NCBI GenBank assembly: GCA_964251675.1
Contig: CAXUKS010000006.1
Location: 88,410 to 152,409 of the forward strand
DNA length: 64,000 bases
Direction of reading: 5' to 3'
DNA from: JANXMY01 sp964251675
GTDB taxonomy: Bacteria; Armatimonadota; Armatimonadia; Armatimonadales; Capsulimonadaceae
The notes below the pieces were generated by a model. It saw only the letters and a program-made list of their open reading frames with translations. It searched no databases and was not told where the DNA came from. Below are positions 15,763-23,386 of this stretch, one piece after another. Numbering within the stretch: the first letter of the stretch is position 1; every line of letters begins with the position of its first letter. A program made the position numbers and the translations under genes.

Positions 15763-16812
15763 ATGAACCTAACACGAACAGCCGCGCTGGCCGCATCCGC
15801 CCTGACCCTTCTGCTGGCCGGGTGCTCCACGCCCAAAGCCACCGGTCCTGCCCCATCCGGCGGCGCCGCCGGGACTGGCCCTGTCACGCTTTTAAACGTT
15901 TCTTATGACCCGACTCGGGAACTCTACCAGGATTACAATCCTGCATTTGTCAAATACTGGAAATCGAAGAGCGGGCAAACCGTCACGATTCAGCAGTCGC
16001 ATGGCGGCTCCGGGAAGCAGTCCCGGTCCGTTCAGGATGGCCTAGCGGCGGATGTCGTCACCCTGGCGCTCTCCTATGATATCGACGCGCTCCAAAAGGC
16101 AGGCTTGATCAACGAGGGATGGCAGAAACGCCTGCCGAATAATTCCGCGCCCTACACGTCCACCATTGTCTTTGTGGTCCGCAAGGGAAACCCCAAGAAA
16201 ATCAAAGACTGGTCGGACCTCGTTCGCCCCGGCGTCGGTGTCGTGACCGCAAACCCGAAAACCGGCGGCGGCGCACGCTGGAACTATCTTGCCGCCTGGG
16301 GCTATGCCCTGCAGGCTTCCAACGGCAGCCAGGCATCTGCAAAAGATTTTGTTTCCAAGCTTTACCGCAACGTTTCCATCCTGGACTCCGGCGCACGCGG
16401 CTCCACCGTGACCTTCACCCAGCGCCATGTCGGCGATGTGCTGATCGCCTGGGAGAACGAAGCCTATCTCACCATCAATCAGCTTGGCAAAGGTCAGTAC
16501 GAGATTGTTGACCCTTCGGTGAGTATTTTGGCCGAGCCGTCTGTGGCGGTGGTGGACAAAAATGTGGATAAAAAAGGAACCCGTGCCGTCGCGGAAGCTT
16601 ATCTGCAGTATTTGTATTCGCCCGAAGGGCAGACAATCGCCGCCAAGCGGTTTTATCGCCCCCGCGACCAGGCCGTCGCCAAACAGTTCTCCGCCCAGTT
16701 CCCGGCAATCAAGCTGTTCACCATAGACGATGTCTTTGGCGGCTGGCAGAACGCGCAGAAGACGCATTTCTCGGATGGCGGCGTTTTCGACAAAATCTAC
16801 GTGAAGAAATAG
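15763..16812 (+). CDS. sbp: sulfate ABC transporter substrate-binding lipoprotein, copy 2
   Basis: A 349-residue paralogue of the preceding gene, sharing long near-identical blocks (NVSYDPTRELYQDYN, QQSHGGSGKQ, ILDSGARG, DVLIAWENEA, YLQYLYSPEGQ). Unlike copy 1 it is a lipoprotein: MNLTRTAALAASALTLLLAGC ends in a lipobox, followed by a Gly/Ala/Pro linker. The reading frame is open far upstream into copy 1, but the ATG at 15763 with its signal peptide is the sensible start. The difference in anchoring suggests a soluble and a membrane-tethered receptor for one transporter (inference). The stop codon lies in an 18-bp tandem duplication. Confidence 0.93.
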   Translation: MNLTRTAALAASALTLLLAGCSTPKATGPAPSGGAAGTGPVTLLNVSYDPTRELYQDYNPAFVKYWKSKSGQTVTIQQSHGGSGKQSRSVQDGLAADVVTLALSYDIDALQKAGLINEGWQKRLPNNSAPYTSTIVFVVRKGNPKKIKDWSDLVRPGVGVVTANPKTGGGARWNYLAAWGYALQASNGSQASAKDFVSKLYRNVSILDSGARGSTVTFTQRHVGDVLIAWENEAYLTINQLGKGQYEIVDPSVSILAEPSVAVVDKNVDKKGTRAVAEAYLQYLYSPEGQTIAAKRFYRPRDQAVAKQFSAQFPAIKLFTIDDVFGGWQNAQKTHFSDGGVFDKIYVKK

Positions 16813-16838
16813 GCAAAGACGAAGAAATAGGCAAAGAC
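16803..16838 (+). repeat. 18-bp tandem duplication over the sbp stop
   Basis: Two exact head-to-tail copies of GAAGAAATAGGCAAAGAC. The first copy contains the TAG stop of the second sbp gene, so the duplication extends the gap to cysT without changing the protein. Confidence 0.92.
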
Positions 16839-16850
16839 ACAGTAAATCCT

Positions 16851-17756
16851 ATGGCCGTCACTACCGCACAAGCGAATTTAAAACCGATCAAGTCGCGGCG
16901 TATTCTGCCCGGCTTCAGCCTGTCCCTGGGGTACACCCTCTTTTACCTGAGCCTTCTGGTGCTGCTCCCGCTGTCGACCACGTTCTTTAAAGCAGCAACT
17001 GTGGGAAAAGCCGGGTTCTGGACAGTCATCAGCGATCCGCGCACCATTGCCGCCTTCAAGCTCAGCTTCGGGACATCGGCGCTGGCGGCCCTGCTGAACT
17101 CCGTATTCGGCCTTTTAGTGGCATGGACTTTGGTTCGCTACCCATTTCCCGGAAGGCGGCTGATCGACGGTTTGGTAGACCTCCCGTTCGCCCTTCCCAC
17201 GGCGGTCGCTGGAATCTGCCTGAGCGCAGTTTATGCTGAAAACGGGTGGATCGGCCAGCACCTGTACACGCTGCATCTGGCGCACACGGCAAACGGATGG
17301 CGGATCGCGCACGGCGGCCATCTGGATGTGTCCTACACGCCGCTGGGCATTCTTGTGGCCCTGGTCTTTGTCGGCCTGCCGTTTGTCGTGCGGACCGTTC
17401 AGCCTGTCCTGCAGGATCTGGAAACCGACGTGGAGGAAGCGGCAGCGGGTTTGGGGGCGTCGCGGTGGCAGATATTCGTCCGTGTCCTCCTTCCTACCCT
17501 GCTCCCGGCCACGCTGACCGGAGCGACCCTGGCATTCGCACGGGCTTTGGGGGAATACGGCTCGGTGATTTTTATCTCCAACAACATTCCCCTGGAAGGC
17601 GAGATTGTGCCAAAGCTGATCATGGACAAGCTGGATGGGTTTGACTACGCGGGTGCGACGGTGATTGCCGTCGTGATGCTGCTGGCTTCGTTTGCACTGC
17701 TTCTGTTCATCAATCTTCTCCAAAGCTGGAGCCGCAAGCGCATAGGAATGCTGTAG
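16851..17756 (+). CDS. cysT: sulfate ABC transporter permease CysT/CysU
   Basis: A 301-residue inner-membrane permease with about six helices, forming the channel with CysW. Typical blocks are LGYTLFYLSLLVLLPLSTTF at the first helix, FGTSALAALLNSVFGLLVAW, LPFALPTAVAGICLSAVY, and the EAA coupling loop EEAAAGLGASRWQIFVRVLL at about 199-218, which docks on CysA. It is 38 bp downstream of the second sbp and 16 bp before cysW. No strong ribosome-binding site is visible before the ATG. Confidence 0.94.
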   Translation: MAVTTAQANLKPIKSRRILPGFSLSLGYTLFYLSLLVLLPLSTTFFKAATVGKAGFWTVISDPRTIAAFKLSFGTSALAALLNSVFGLLVAWTLVRYPFPGRRLIDGLVDLPFALPTAVAGICLSAVYAENGWIGQHLYTLHLAHTANGWRIAHGGHLDVSYTPLGILVALVFVGLPFVVRTVQPVLQDLETDVEEAAAGLGASRWQIFVRVLLPTLLPATLTGATLAFARALGEYGSVIFISNNIPLEGEIVPKLIMDKLDGFDYAGATVIAVVMLLASFALLLFINLLQSWSRKRIGML

Positions 17757-17772
17757 AAACTGAACTTAGAAA

Positions 17773-18651
17773 ATGGCACAAACTGGAATTAATCTTGCCC
17801 CGACCCTGCCGCCCGCCAAGCGGCCCCGGCTGGCGACCGAACCCTGGCCCATCCGCCTGCTGTTCGTCCTGGCAACGCTGGCCTTCCTGACCCTGTTCCT
17901 CGGGCTGCCGCTGGCCGCCGTCTTCGCGCAGGCTCTGCAGGACGGCAAGCCCGCCTACTTCGCAGCCCTGCGCGATCCGAACACAATCATCGCGATCAAG
18001 CTGACGTTGCTGACTGCGGCGATTTCGGTTCCGCTGAACGTTCTGTTCGGCATTGCGGCGGCTTGGGCAATTGCAAAATTCGACTTTCGCGGCAAAAACC
18101 TGGTGCTGACCCTGATCGATTTGCCGTTTGCCGTGTCTCCGGTTGTCGCTGGGCTGATTTTCGTGTTGCTGCTGGGCCGGTTTACCCCGCTTGGCGGCTG
18201 GTTTCAGGCGCACAACATACAAATCATCTTTGCCGTGCCGGGGATTGTGATCGCAACGACCTTTGTGACGTTTCCATTTGTCGCCCGTGAGCTGCTGCCG
18301 GTGATGCAGGCGCAGGGGGTGGAAGAGGAGCAGGCGGCGATTGTGCTCGGAGCAACGGGCTGGCAGACTTTCTCACGGATCACGCTCCCAAACATCAAGT
18401 GGGGGTTGATTTATGGGGTGATTTTATGCAATGCCCGTGCGATGGGCGAGTTCGGGGCAGTCTCCGTAGTATCGGGGAAAATCGTCGGTCAAACTAACAC
18501 TCTGCCTTTGCAGGTGGAATCGTTCAACGACGATTACAATTTTGTAGGGGCTTTTGCTGCCGCCTCTCTGCTGGCTTTGCTGGGGCTGGTCACACTGGCA
18601 ATTAAATCGTTTGTGGAGTGGAAAACCGCGCACCGGGAGGCAACAGAGTAA
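17773..18651 (+). CDS. cysW: sulfate ABC transporter permease CysW
   Basis: A 292-residue partner permease. LLFVLATLAFLTLFLGLPLA starts the first helix; FGIAAAWAIAKFDFRGKNLV, LPFAVSPVVAGLIFVLLLG and PGIVIATTFVTFPFVAREL are typical CysW blocks, and the EAA loop is EEEQAAIVLGATGWQTFSRI at about 176-195. ARAMGEFGAVSVVSGKI near the C-terminus is highly characteristic of CysW. It is two bases upstream of cysA, indicating a single operon. Confidence 0.94.
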   Translation: MAQTGINLAPTLPPAKRPRLATEPWPIRLLFVLATLAFLTLFLGLPLAAVFAQALQDGKPAYFAALRDPNTIIAIKLTLLTAAISVPLNVLFGIAAAWAIAKFDFRGKNLVLTLIDLPFAVSPVVAGLIFVLLLGRFTPLGGWFQAHNIQIIFAVPGIVIATTFVTFPFVARELLPVMQAQGVEEEQAAIVLGATGWQTFSRITLPNIKWGLIYGVILCNARAMGEFGAVSVVSGKIVGQTNTLPLQVESFNDDYNFVGAFAAASLLALLGLVTLAIKSFVEWKTAHREATE

Positions 18652-18653
18652 TT

Positions 18654-19724
18654 ATGAGTATTGAAGTTCGTAGTTTAAACAAATCGTTTGGCGCATTCCA
18701 GGCGCTCCGTGACGTCAACTTAACCGTCCAAACCGGAGAATTGGTGGCTCTTCTGGGGCCTTCCGGGTCGGGCAAGACCACCCTGCTGCGGATTATCGCC
18801 GGGCTGGAGTTTCCGACGCAGGGGTCTATTCTCTTCAATGATCAGGATGTTGCACAGCGCGATGCCCGCTCGCGGCAGGTGGGGTTTGTGTTTCAGCACT
18901 ATGCCCTGTTCCGGCACATGAGCGTGTTTGAAAACATCGCGTTCGGCCTGCGCGTTCGCCCGCGTGCGACGCGGCCTGCTAAAAACGTGATTAAAGAGCG
19001 CGTGATGGAGCTGCTGAAGCTGGTGCAGCTTGAAGGACTGGCCCAAAGGTATCCGTCGCAGCTTTCCGGCGGACAGCGGCAGCGGGTGGCCCTGGCACGG
19101 GCGCTGGCTGTAGAGCCGGATGTGCTGCTTTTGGATGAGCCGTTCGGCGCACTCGACGCCCGCGTCCGGCAGGAGCTGCGAACGTGGCTGCGGCGTCTGC
19201 ACGATGAACTGCACATCACCAGCGTGTTTGTGACTCACGATCAGGAGGAAGCTCTTGAAGTCGCCGACCGCGTGGTGGTGATGAACCACGGCAAGATTGA
19301 GCAGATCGGCACGCCGGACGAGGTCTATGAAGAGCCTGCCAATCCGTTTGTGATGAACTTCCTGGGCAGCGTGAACCTGTTCCATGGCCGGGTGCATGAC
19401 GGGGAGGCGCGTCTGGGGCCGCTGAAGGCCCCCGCACCGGGTCTAGCCACCGGGGGCGAAGCGCAGGCCATTGGCTATGTGCGTCCGCATGAGCTGGATA
19501 TTGCCCGCTCGCGCAATGGCGCTCCCACCGTGGAAGCCGTGGTGCGCTATGTTCACGCGGTCGGGCCAACGGTGCGCGTGGAGCTGGAGCGCACCGACGG
19601 CGGCGGTTCTATGGGCGCAGAGCTGACCCGTGAGCGGTTCGCCGATCTGGCCTTGAAGCCCGGCGAGGAAGTCCATGTGACCCCGCGTAAAATGCAGGTG
19701 TTCCAGGAAGACTATTCGATTTAG
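18654..19724 (+). CDS. cysA: sulfate ABC transporter ATP-binding protein CysA
   Basis: A 356-residue ATPase energising sulfate uptake. Walker A is LLGPSGSGKTTLLRI (about 33-47), the signature is LSGGQRQRVALARAL (about 138), Walker B is VLLLDEPFGALDARV, and the switch His is in VTHDQEEALEVADR. The C-terminal ~110 residues form a TOBE-like regulatory domain (AIGYVRPHELDIARS, TVRVELERTDGG). I chose the ATG at 18654, with GGGAGG about 14 bases upstream; a start 36 bases earlier overlaps cysW. Two consecutive TAG codons end the gene, just inside a palindrome shared with pepF. Confidence 0.95.
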   Translation: MSIEVRSLNKSFGAFQALRDVNLTVQTGELVALLGPSGSGKTTLLRIIAGLEFPTQGSILFNDQDVAQRDARSRQVGFVFQHYALFRHMSVFENIAFGLRVRPRATRPAKNVIKERVMELLKLVQLEGLAQRYPSQLSGGQRQRVALARALAVEPDVLLLDEPFGALDARVRQELRTWLRRLHDELHITSVFVTHDQEEALEVADRVVVMNHGKIEQIGTPDEVYEEPANPFVMNFLGSVNLFHGRVHDGEARLGPLKAPAPGLATGGEAQAIGYVRPHELDIARSRNGAPTVEAVVRYVHAVGPTVRVELERTDGGGSMGAELTRERFADLALKPGEEVHVTPRKMQVFQEDYSI

Positions 19725-19751
19725 TAGGGGGCGCGATAAATCGCGCCTCTA
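19725..19751. terminator. palindrome between convergent cysA and pepF
   Basis: TAGGGGGCGCGATAAATCGC followed by GCCTCTA forms a hairpin with an uninterrupted GCGCGAT/ATCGCGC core. It begins right after the cysA stop, and its last three bases are the pepF stop on the other strand. GTTCTTTCTG follows. It resembles widespread short GC-rich palindromes that bacteria reuse as bidirectional terminators. Confidence 0.7.
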
Positions 19752-21566
19752 CAGTTCTTTCTGATACTCCCGCCACAGCGCCTCAAACTCGTCCATCAAT
19801 CCAGCCAGAACAGCAAAGCCGCCCTGCCAGAAGGCGGGGTCCTGTAAATCCACATCGACCTGCGCCATCAGCTCATGCGGGGTCAGGCTGCCGCCCGCCG
19901 ACAGCATCTCCAAATACTTTTCCGCGAAAGCCTCTCCGCCGGTGCGTGCCCGCTGGTACAAAGACAGCGCCAAAAGCTCCCCGAACGAATACGCATAGAC
20001 ATAAAACGGCGACCCAATAAAGTGGCCGACATAGGACCACCACAGGCGGTGGTCATCGCCCAGTGCCACCGCGTCGCCGAACATGAGCTGCTGCTCCGCC
20101 TGCCAGTAATCCCCAAACTGCTCCGTGGTCAGCTCGCCCGACGTGCGCCGGTGGCCGTGGATCGCCTGCTCAAAGCGGTACATCGCCGTCTGCCGGGGAA
20201 TAGTCGCAAATGTGCCTTCAATCTTTTCCGCGTACAGCGCCAGCTTTTCTTTCAAGCTGGCCTGTTTCGTCACACGCTCAAAGACCAGCATCTCGCCAAA
20301 TGTGGACGCCAGCTCGGCCAGCGGCAGGGTCCCCTGAAAGTTTACCAGAGACTGCCGACGCGACAGCGACGCATGGACGCCGTGGCCCAGCTCATGCGCC
20401 AGCGTCATCACGTCCTTCATGCGGCCCAGATAGTTCATCAGCACATAAGGGTGCGTGTCCGGGGTGACATACGAGCAGAACGCGCCGCCGACTTTACCTT
20501 TGGTCGCCGGGGCATCAATCCAGTTTTTGTCAAAGAACTCGGCAGCCCGGTCGCGCATCTTCGGCGCGAAGTCGCCGAAGGCATCCAGCACAAGCGTTTG
20601 TGCTTCCGGGTACGTAATGGTTTCCTCGGCCTTGAACAGCGGCGCATAGCGGTCATAATGGGTCAGCGTGTCGACGCCGAGAATCTCACGCTTCAAGTGG
20701 TAGTAGCGGGCCACCAGCGGGTAGTTTCGAACCACGGTATCCACCACGAGGCTCACCGTCGCTTCGTCCAGCTCATTTGCCAGGTGGCGTGACTCCTGCG
20801 GAGTGGCATAGCGGCGCAGGCGGTCTTTGACATTCTTGTCCTGCATCAGCGTATTGAAGATGTAGGTCAGCGTCCGGCTTTGCTCTTTCAGCCCGGCGGT
20901 GAAGGCTTCGGCGGCCTGGCGGCGCAGCTCGCGGTCGGGGTCCATGAGCTTTGCCAGGATCTGCGCCTGGGACAATTCTTCCCCGTTCAGGTGGAACACC
21001 GCCGTGGAAGTCGTCTCGTTGAACAGCCGCCCGAACGCCCGCCCGCCAGTGTTGGCGAGTTCTTCCATTAACCGCTCTTCGGTTTCGGACAGCACATGGT
21101 CCCGCTGGGCACGAACCGTGCCGATATAATGCGCGTAGTCCTGCAATTCGGGAGTGTCCAGCAGTGGCTCAAGCGTTTCATCGGGAACGGCAGCCAGCTC
21201 CAAGTCAAAAAACAGCATTGGCAGGCTCAGGCGCGTTCCCGCCTCGCGCATCTTCTGCAGGAACGCCCCTCGCGCTGGGTCGCCATTGTTTTTTTTCAAG
21301 CAGAAGACGGCATACGAGATTGGCTTGCCTGCTTCCATCCACAGGCTTTCGTAATCCTGAATGGCATTCGCCAGCGTCGCCGCCGTCAGGTCCGGCGTAT
21401 CGATCTTGCCCCGGTAGTGCGTCTGAAATGCGTCCGCCCGCGCCGTGCCGTCCAGCAGAGCCGCCTCAATGCGTGGGTCGTCCATGCCGCTGTACAGATC
21501 GCCGAGGTTCCAGTGCACATCGGCCCCAAACTGCTCCAATTCTGTGGAGGTAGTCTTGCTGCTCAC
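19749..21566 (-). CDS. pepF: oligoendopeptidase F (M3B), sequence partly artefactual
   Basis: A 605-residue zinc oligopeptidase of family M3B. The catalytic helix TLAHELGHGVHASLS (HExxH) is near residue 388, followed by the Glu ligand in LAELASTFGEMLVFERV. YVGHFIGSPFYVYAYSFGEL near residue 520 is also typical. The gene starts at a GTG (21566) with GAGGA nine bases upstream. Residues about 81-92 (ISYAVFCLKKNN) are encoded by an exact Illumina adapter plus poly-A (21289-21320), so that stretch of the protein cannot be trusted although the frame stays open. Flanking residues on both sides fit the family. Confidence 0.9.
   Translation of the reverse strand: MSSKTTSTELEQFGADVHWNLGDLYSGMDDPRIEAALLDGTARADAFQTHYRGKIDTPDLTAATLANAIQDYESLWMEAGKPISYAVFCLKKNNGDPARGAFLQKMREAGTRLSLPMLFFDLELAAVPDETLEPLLDTPELQDYAHYIGTVRAQRDHVLSETEERLMEELANTGGRAFGRLFNETTSTAVFHLNGEELSQAQILAKLMDPDRELRRQAAEAFTAGLKEQSRTLTYIFNTLMQDKNVKDRLRRYATPQESRHLANELDEATVSLVVDTVVRNYPLVARYYHLKREILGVDTLTHYDRYAPLFKAEETITYPEAQTLVLDAFGDFAPKMRDRAAEFFDKNWIDAPATKGKVGGAFCSYVTPDTHPYVLMNYLGRMKDVMTLAHELGHGVHASLSRRQSLVNFQGTLPLAELASTFGEMLVFERVTKQASLKEKLALYAEKIEGTFATIPRQTAMYRFEQAIHGHRRTSGELTTEQFGDYWQAEQQLMFGDAVALGDDHRLWWSYVGHFIGSPFYVYAYSFGELLALSLYQRARTGGEAFAEKYLEMLSAGGSLTPHELMAQVDVDLQDPAFWQGGFAVLAGLMDEFEALWREYQKEL
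21289..21320 (+). other. Illumina P7 adapter plus homopolymer (assembly artefact)
   Basis: Eight T (21289-21296) followed by CAAGCAGAAGACGGCATACG and AGAT (21297-21320), an exact 24-base match to the Illumina P7 flow-cell oligonucleotide. Read on the minus strand it is the usual adapter read-through: adapter end followed by poly-A. Chance occurrence of such a match is negligible. The region lies inside pepF. Confidence 0.93.
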
Positions 21567-21579
21567 GAAAAATCCTCTT

Positions 21580-22452
21580 TCATTTTTGTATCATTCGAGG
21601 CTTGATACTTGCCATAAGCTGAACTACTCCATAAGCTACTTGCAGCGCGAGTTCCGCTTCTGCTTCCTGTGCTGTTTCTCCGCTGTGAATGATTCTGTTG
21701 CGTTTCTTATAACTTGTGCTCAGATTATCCCAGAAATTATCAGGTTCTCGAAACAACGAGCGCCCTGTGGTGAGAAACAAAATGACGCTCATTTTGTTTT
21801 TCATTCCAAAGCGAGTGTCTTTTAACCAGTCACGTCCACTGCCCCACTCCTCAGTTAAAATCTGATCCACTATCGTCTCGTATTTTGTGTTAAAATTTGC
21901 GTCAATCGTGCTCCAACAAAATAGAATGGCTTCCCGAAAACGGCCATCGCGCAGCGCCTGTTCCGCGTCAAGAAGAAAAAGGCTGGCGACTTCTGGCTCG
22001 CCTCCGCCTGCCATCCCGGAACGCACAGACCTAACAATAGATGCCCAGCTTCGAGACAAAGACGAAACGGGAGGGTCTGCCTCAAAAGTCAGCGCATCCC
22101 CCCATGTTGACTGATTTTCTTCTGCCGTGAAAACAAATGGGCTGGCCTGCACTTTTGTTAGCTCGACAACAGTAGCCTGACGTGTTTCAGCACGATACCA
22201 GCGTATCAAACGATTAATCTGCCTGAGCAGCAGACTCGCTTGCTGCCCTTTTAATGCAAGCTGCGGCTCGAGTTCTACAGAAGGTGGGGCTTCAAACACA
22301 AGCGAAACAGCGGTGCGTTTCGCACCCAGGCCGTCAAGCTTTGGTACGGACTTTTTCTGAATGTGAAGTGGCTTACCGGGAGTGCTAGACGGGTACTCAC
22401 CACTGGGCAGGCGCAGCAAATAAGGCAGAACACTTTGAACACGAATAAACAT
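21580..22452 (-). CDS. hypothetical protein with HEPN-like C-terminal motif
   Basis: A 290-residue protein of unknown function. The N-terminal half shows no recognisable domain. From about 170 onwards it is helical: DAEQALRDGRFREAILFCWS, a middle segment, then YKKRNRIIHSGETAQEAEAE near residue 252. The RN-R-I-I-H element matches the R-x4-H motif of HEPN domains, and the pattern KRN-x-x-x-H-x-G is common in Apea-like HEPN proteins; HEPN domains are often RNases in toxin or defence systems (inference). It follows the 83-residue gene by 11 bases in the same direction, so the two form a unit. Confidence 0.66.
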   Translation of the reverse strand: MFIRVQSVLPYLLRLPSGEYPSSTPGKPLHIQKKSVPKLDGLGAKRTAVSLVFEAPPSVELEPQLALKGQQASLLLRQINRLIRWYRAETRQATVVELTKVQASPFVFTAEENQSTWGDALTFEADPPVSSLSRSWASIVRSVRSGMAGGGEPEVASLFLLDAEQALRDGRFREAILFCWSTIDANFNTKYETIVDQILTEEWGSGRDWLKDTRFGMKNKMSVILFLTTGRSLFREPDNFWDNLSTSYKKRNRIIHSGETAQEAEAELALQVAYGVVQLMASIKPRMIQK

Positions 22453-22463
22453 GAGCGTTCTTG

Positions 22464-22715
22464 TCAGGAAAATAGCATTCGCAGCTTGCCCGGAAATCCT
22501 TTTTGGGCTGCATACGAGTTAAGTTCCGCTAGATACTTGTCGCTGACACTGGTAAGGTCAAGTCCTGTCGGGAAAGAAACATGGGCAACCAGCCATTCCC
22601 CCTGCTTGAATATATCCGCTCTAACTTGACTGTTCTCGCTGCGAAACGTTCCTGCGTATTCGCCGTAATGGTTTTTGACGGCAGCGGCAAAAACGGTATC
22701 CACTTGAACTGACAT
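22464..22715 (-). CDS. small protein of unknown function
   Basis: An 83-residue protein starting MSVQVDTVFAAAVKNHYG. A textbook AGGAGG lies six bases before the ATG at 22715, and TATAAT about 40 bases upstream supplies a plausible promoter. An upstream in-frame start would add 74 residues overlapping the ATPase gene and is not credible. The sequence is soluble (FKQGEWLVAHVSFPTGLDLT, SDKYLAELNSYAAQKGFPGK). It is co-directional with and 11 bp upstream of the HEPN-like gene. I do not recognise a family. Confidence 0.6.
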   Translation of the reverse strand: MSVQVDTVFAAAVKNHYGEYAGTFRSENSQVRADIFKQGEWLVAHVSFPTGLDLTSVSDKYLAELNSYAAQKGFPGKLRMLFS

Positions 22716-22785
22716 AAGAACCTCCTGAATACTTTGATCTGCTGTTAGCAGCAAATTATACCCGGTGGAAGCCAAGCCCGGTAAA

Positions 22786-23298
22786 TTACTTTGTGGTTTC
22801 ATCCATACTGACGCGCATTTCGCCGCCGGGATGGTCGGCCAGCTCTTCGGCCTGACGGGCTTCGGCGGGCGTGTTGAAATGAAGTGCCTTCTCGGCCACC
22901 ACGGTAGTTCCGTGCGGGTCCGAACGCCGAAACTCAATATGGTCGGCCATCAGGCGAATGAGTTCCAGGCCGAAGCCCCCGAGGCGGTCCGTGCCGTCGC
23001 GGTCTGGCCGGACAGAGCCGACGGTGCTGACATTGGCTGCTGAAAATCCGATGCCGCGATCTTCCACAATAATTGCTACCCGGTCCGCATGGTATTCCAG
23101 TGAGACCGTATAATGGCTGTCAGTTGTCGTCCGGGCATGGCGCACGACGTTCGTGCACAGCTCTCCGATAATGAATTCAATATCGATGATGTCCTGCGGC
23201 ACGACGCCGAGGTCCTCCATGAGCGTGTGTCCAATGCGCCGCGCAATGCGTAAATAAGTGCCATCACCCGGTAAATCCAGCGAAATTCTCAAAATCAT
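22786..23298 (-). CDS. RsbW-type anti-sigma/regulatory histidine-kinase-like ATPase
   Basis: A 170-residue HATPase_c domain protein without a receiver or dimerisation domain, as in the RsbW/SpoIIAB serine kinases. Bergerat-fold motifs: N-box IGELCTNVVRHARTTT (about 46-61), G1 IIVEDRGIGFS (about 79-89), and G2 RLGGFGLELIRLMADHIEF (about 110-128). Such proteins switch sigma or anti-anti-sigma factors by phosphorylation. No partner anti-anti-sigma gene is adjacent. I take the ATG at 23298; earlier starts overlap the divergent CDF gene and add residues without family support. Confidence 0.85.
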   Translation of the reverse strand: MILRISLDLPGDGTYLRIARRIGHTLMEDLGVVPQDIIDIEFIIGELCTNVVRHARTTTDSHYTVSLEYHADRVAIIVEDRGIGFSAANVSTVGSVRPDRDGTDRLGGFGLELIRLMADHIEFRRSDPHGTTVVAEKALHFNTPAEARQAEELADHPGGEMRVSMDETTK

Positions 23299-23374
23299 GC
23301 GCTTATCTGCTTTCCCGCTAAGATTTGCCCAAAATGAGGCGCCGCTAACCCTGCCTGCCAGATTGCCTGCGTGG

Positions 23375-23380
23375 TATAAT
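23375..23380 (+). promoter_or_regulatory. -10 box, CDF exporter
   Basis: TATAAT ends exactly six bases before the ATG at 23387 and no ribosome-binding site intervenes, predicting a leaderless mRNA. Confidence 0.62.
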
Positions 23381-23386
23381 AACAGC

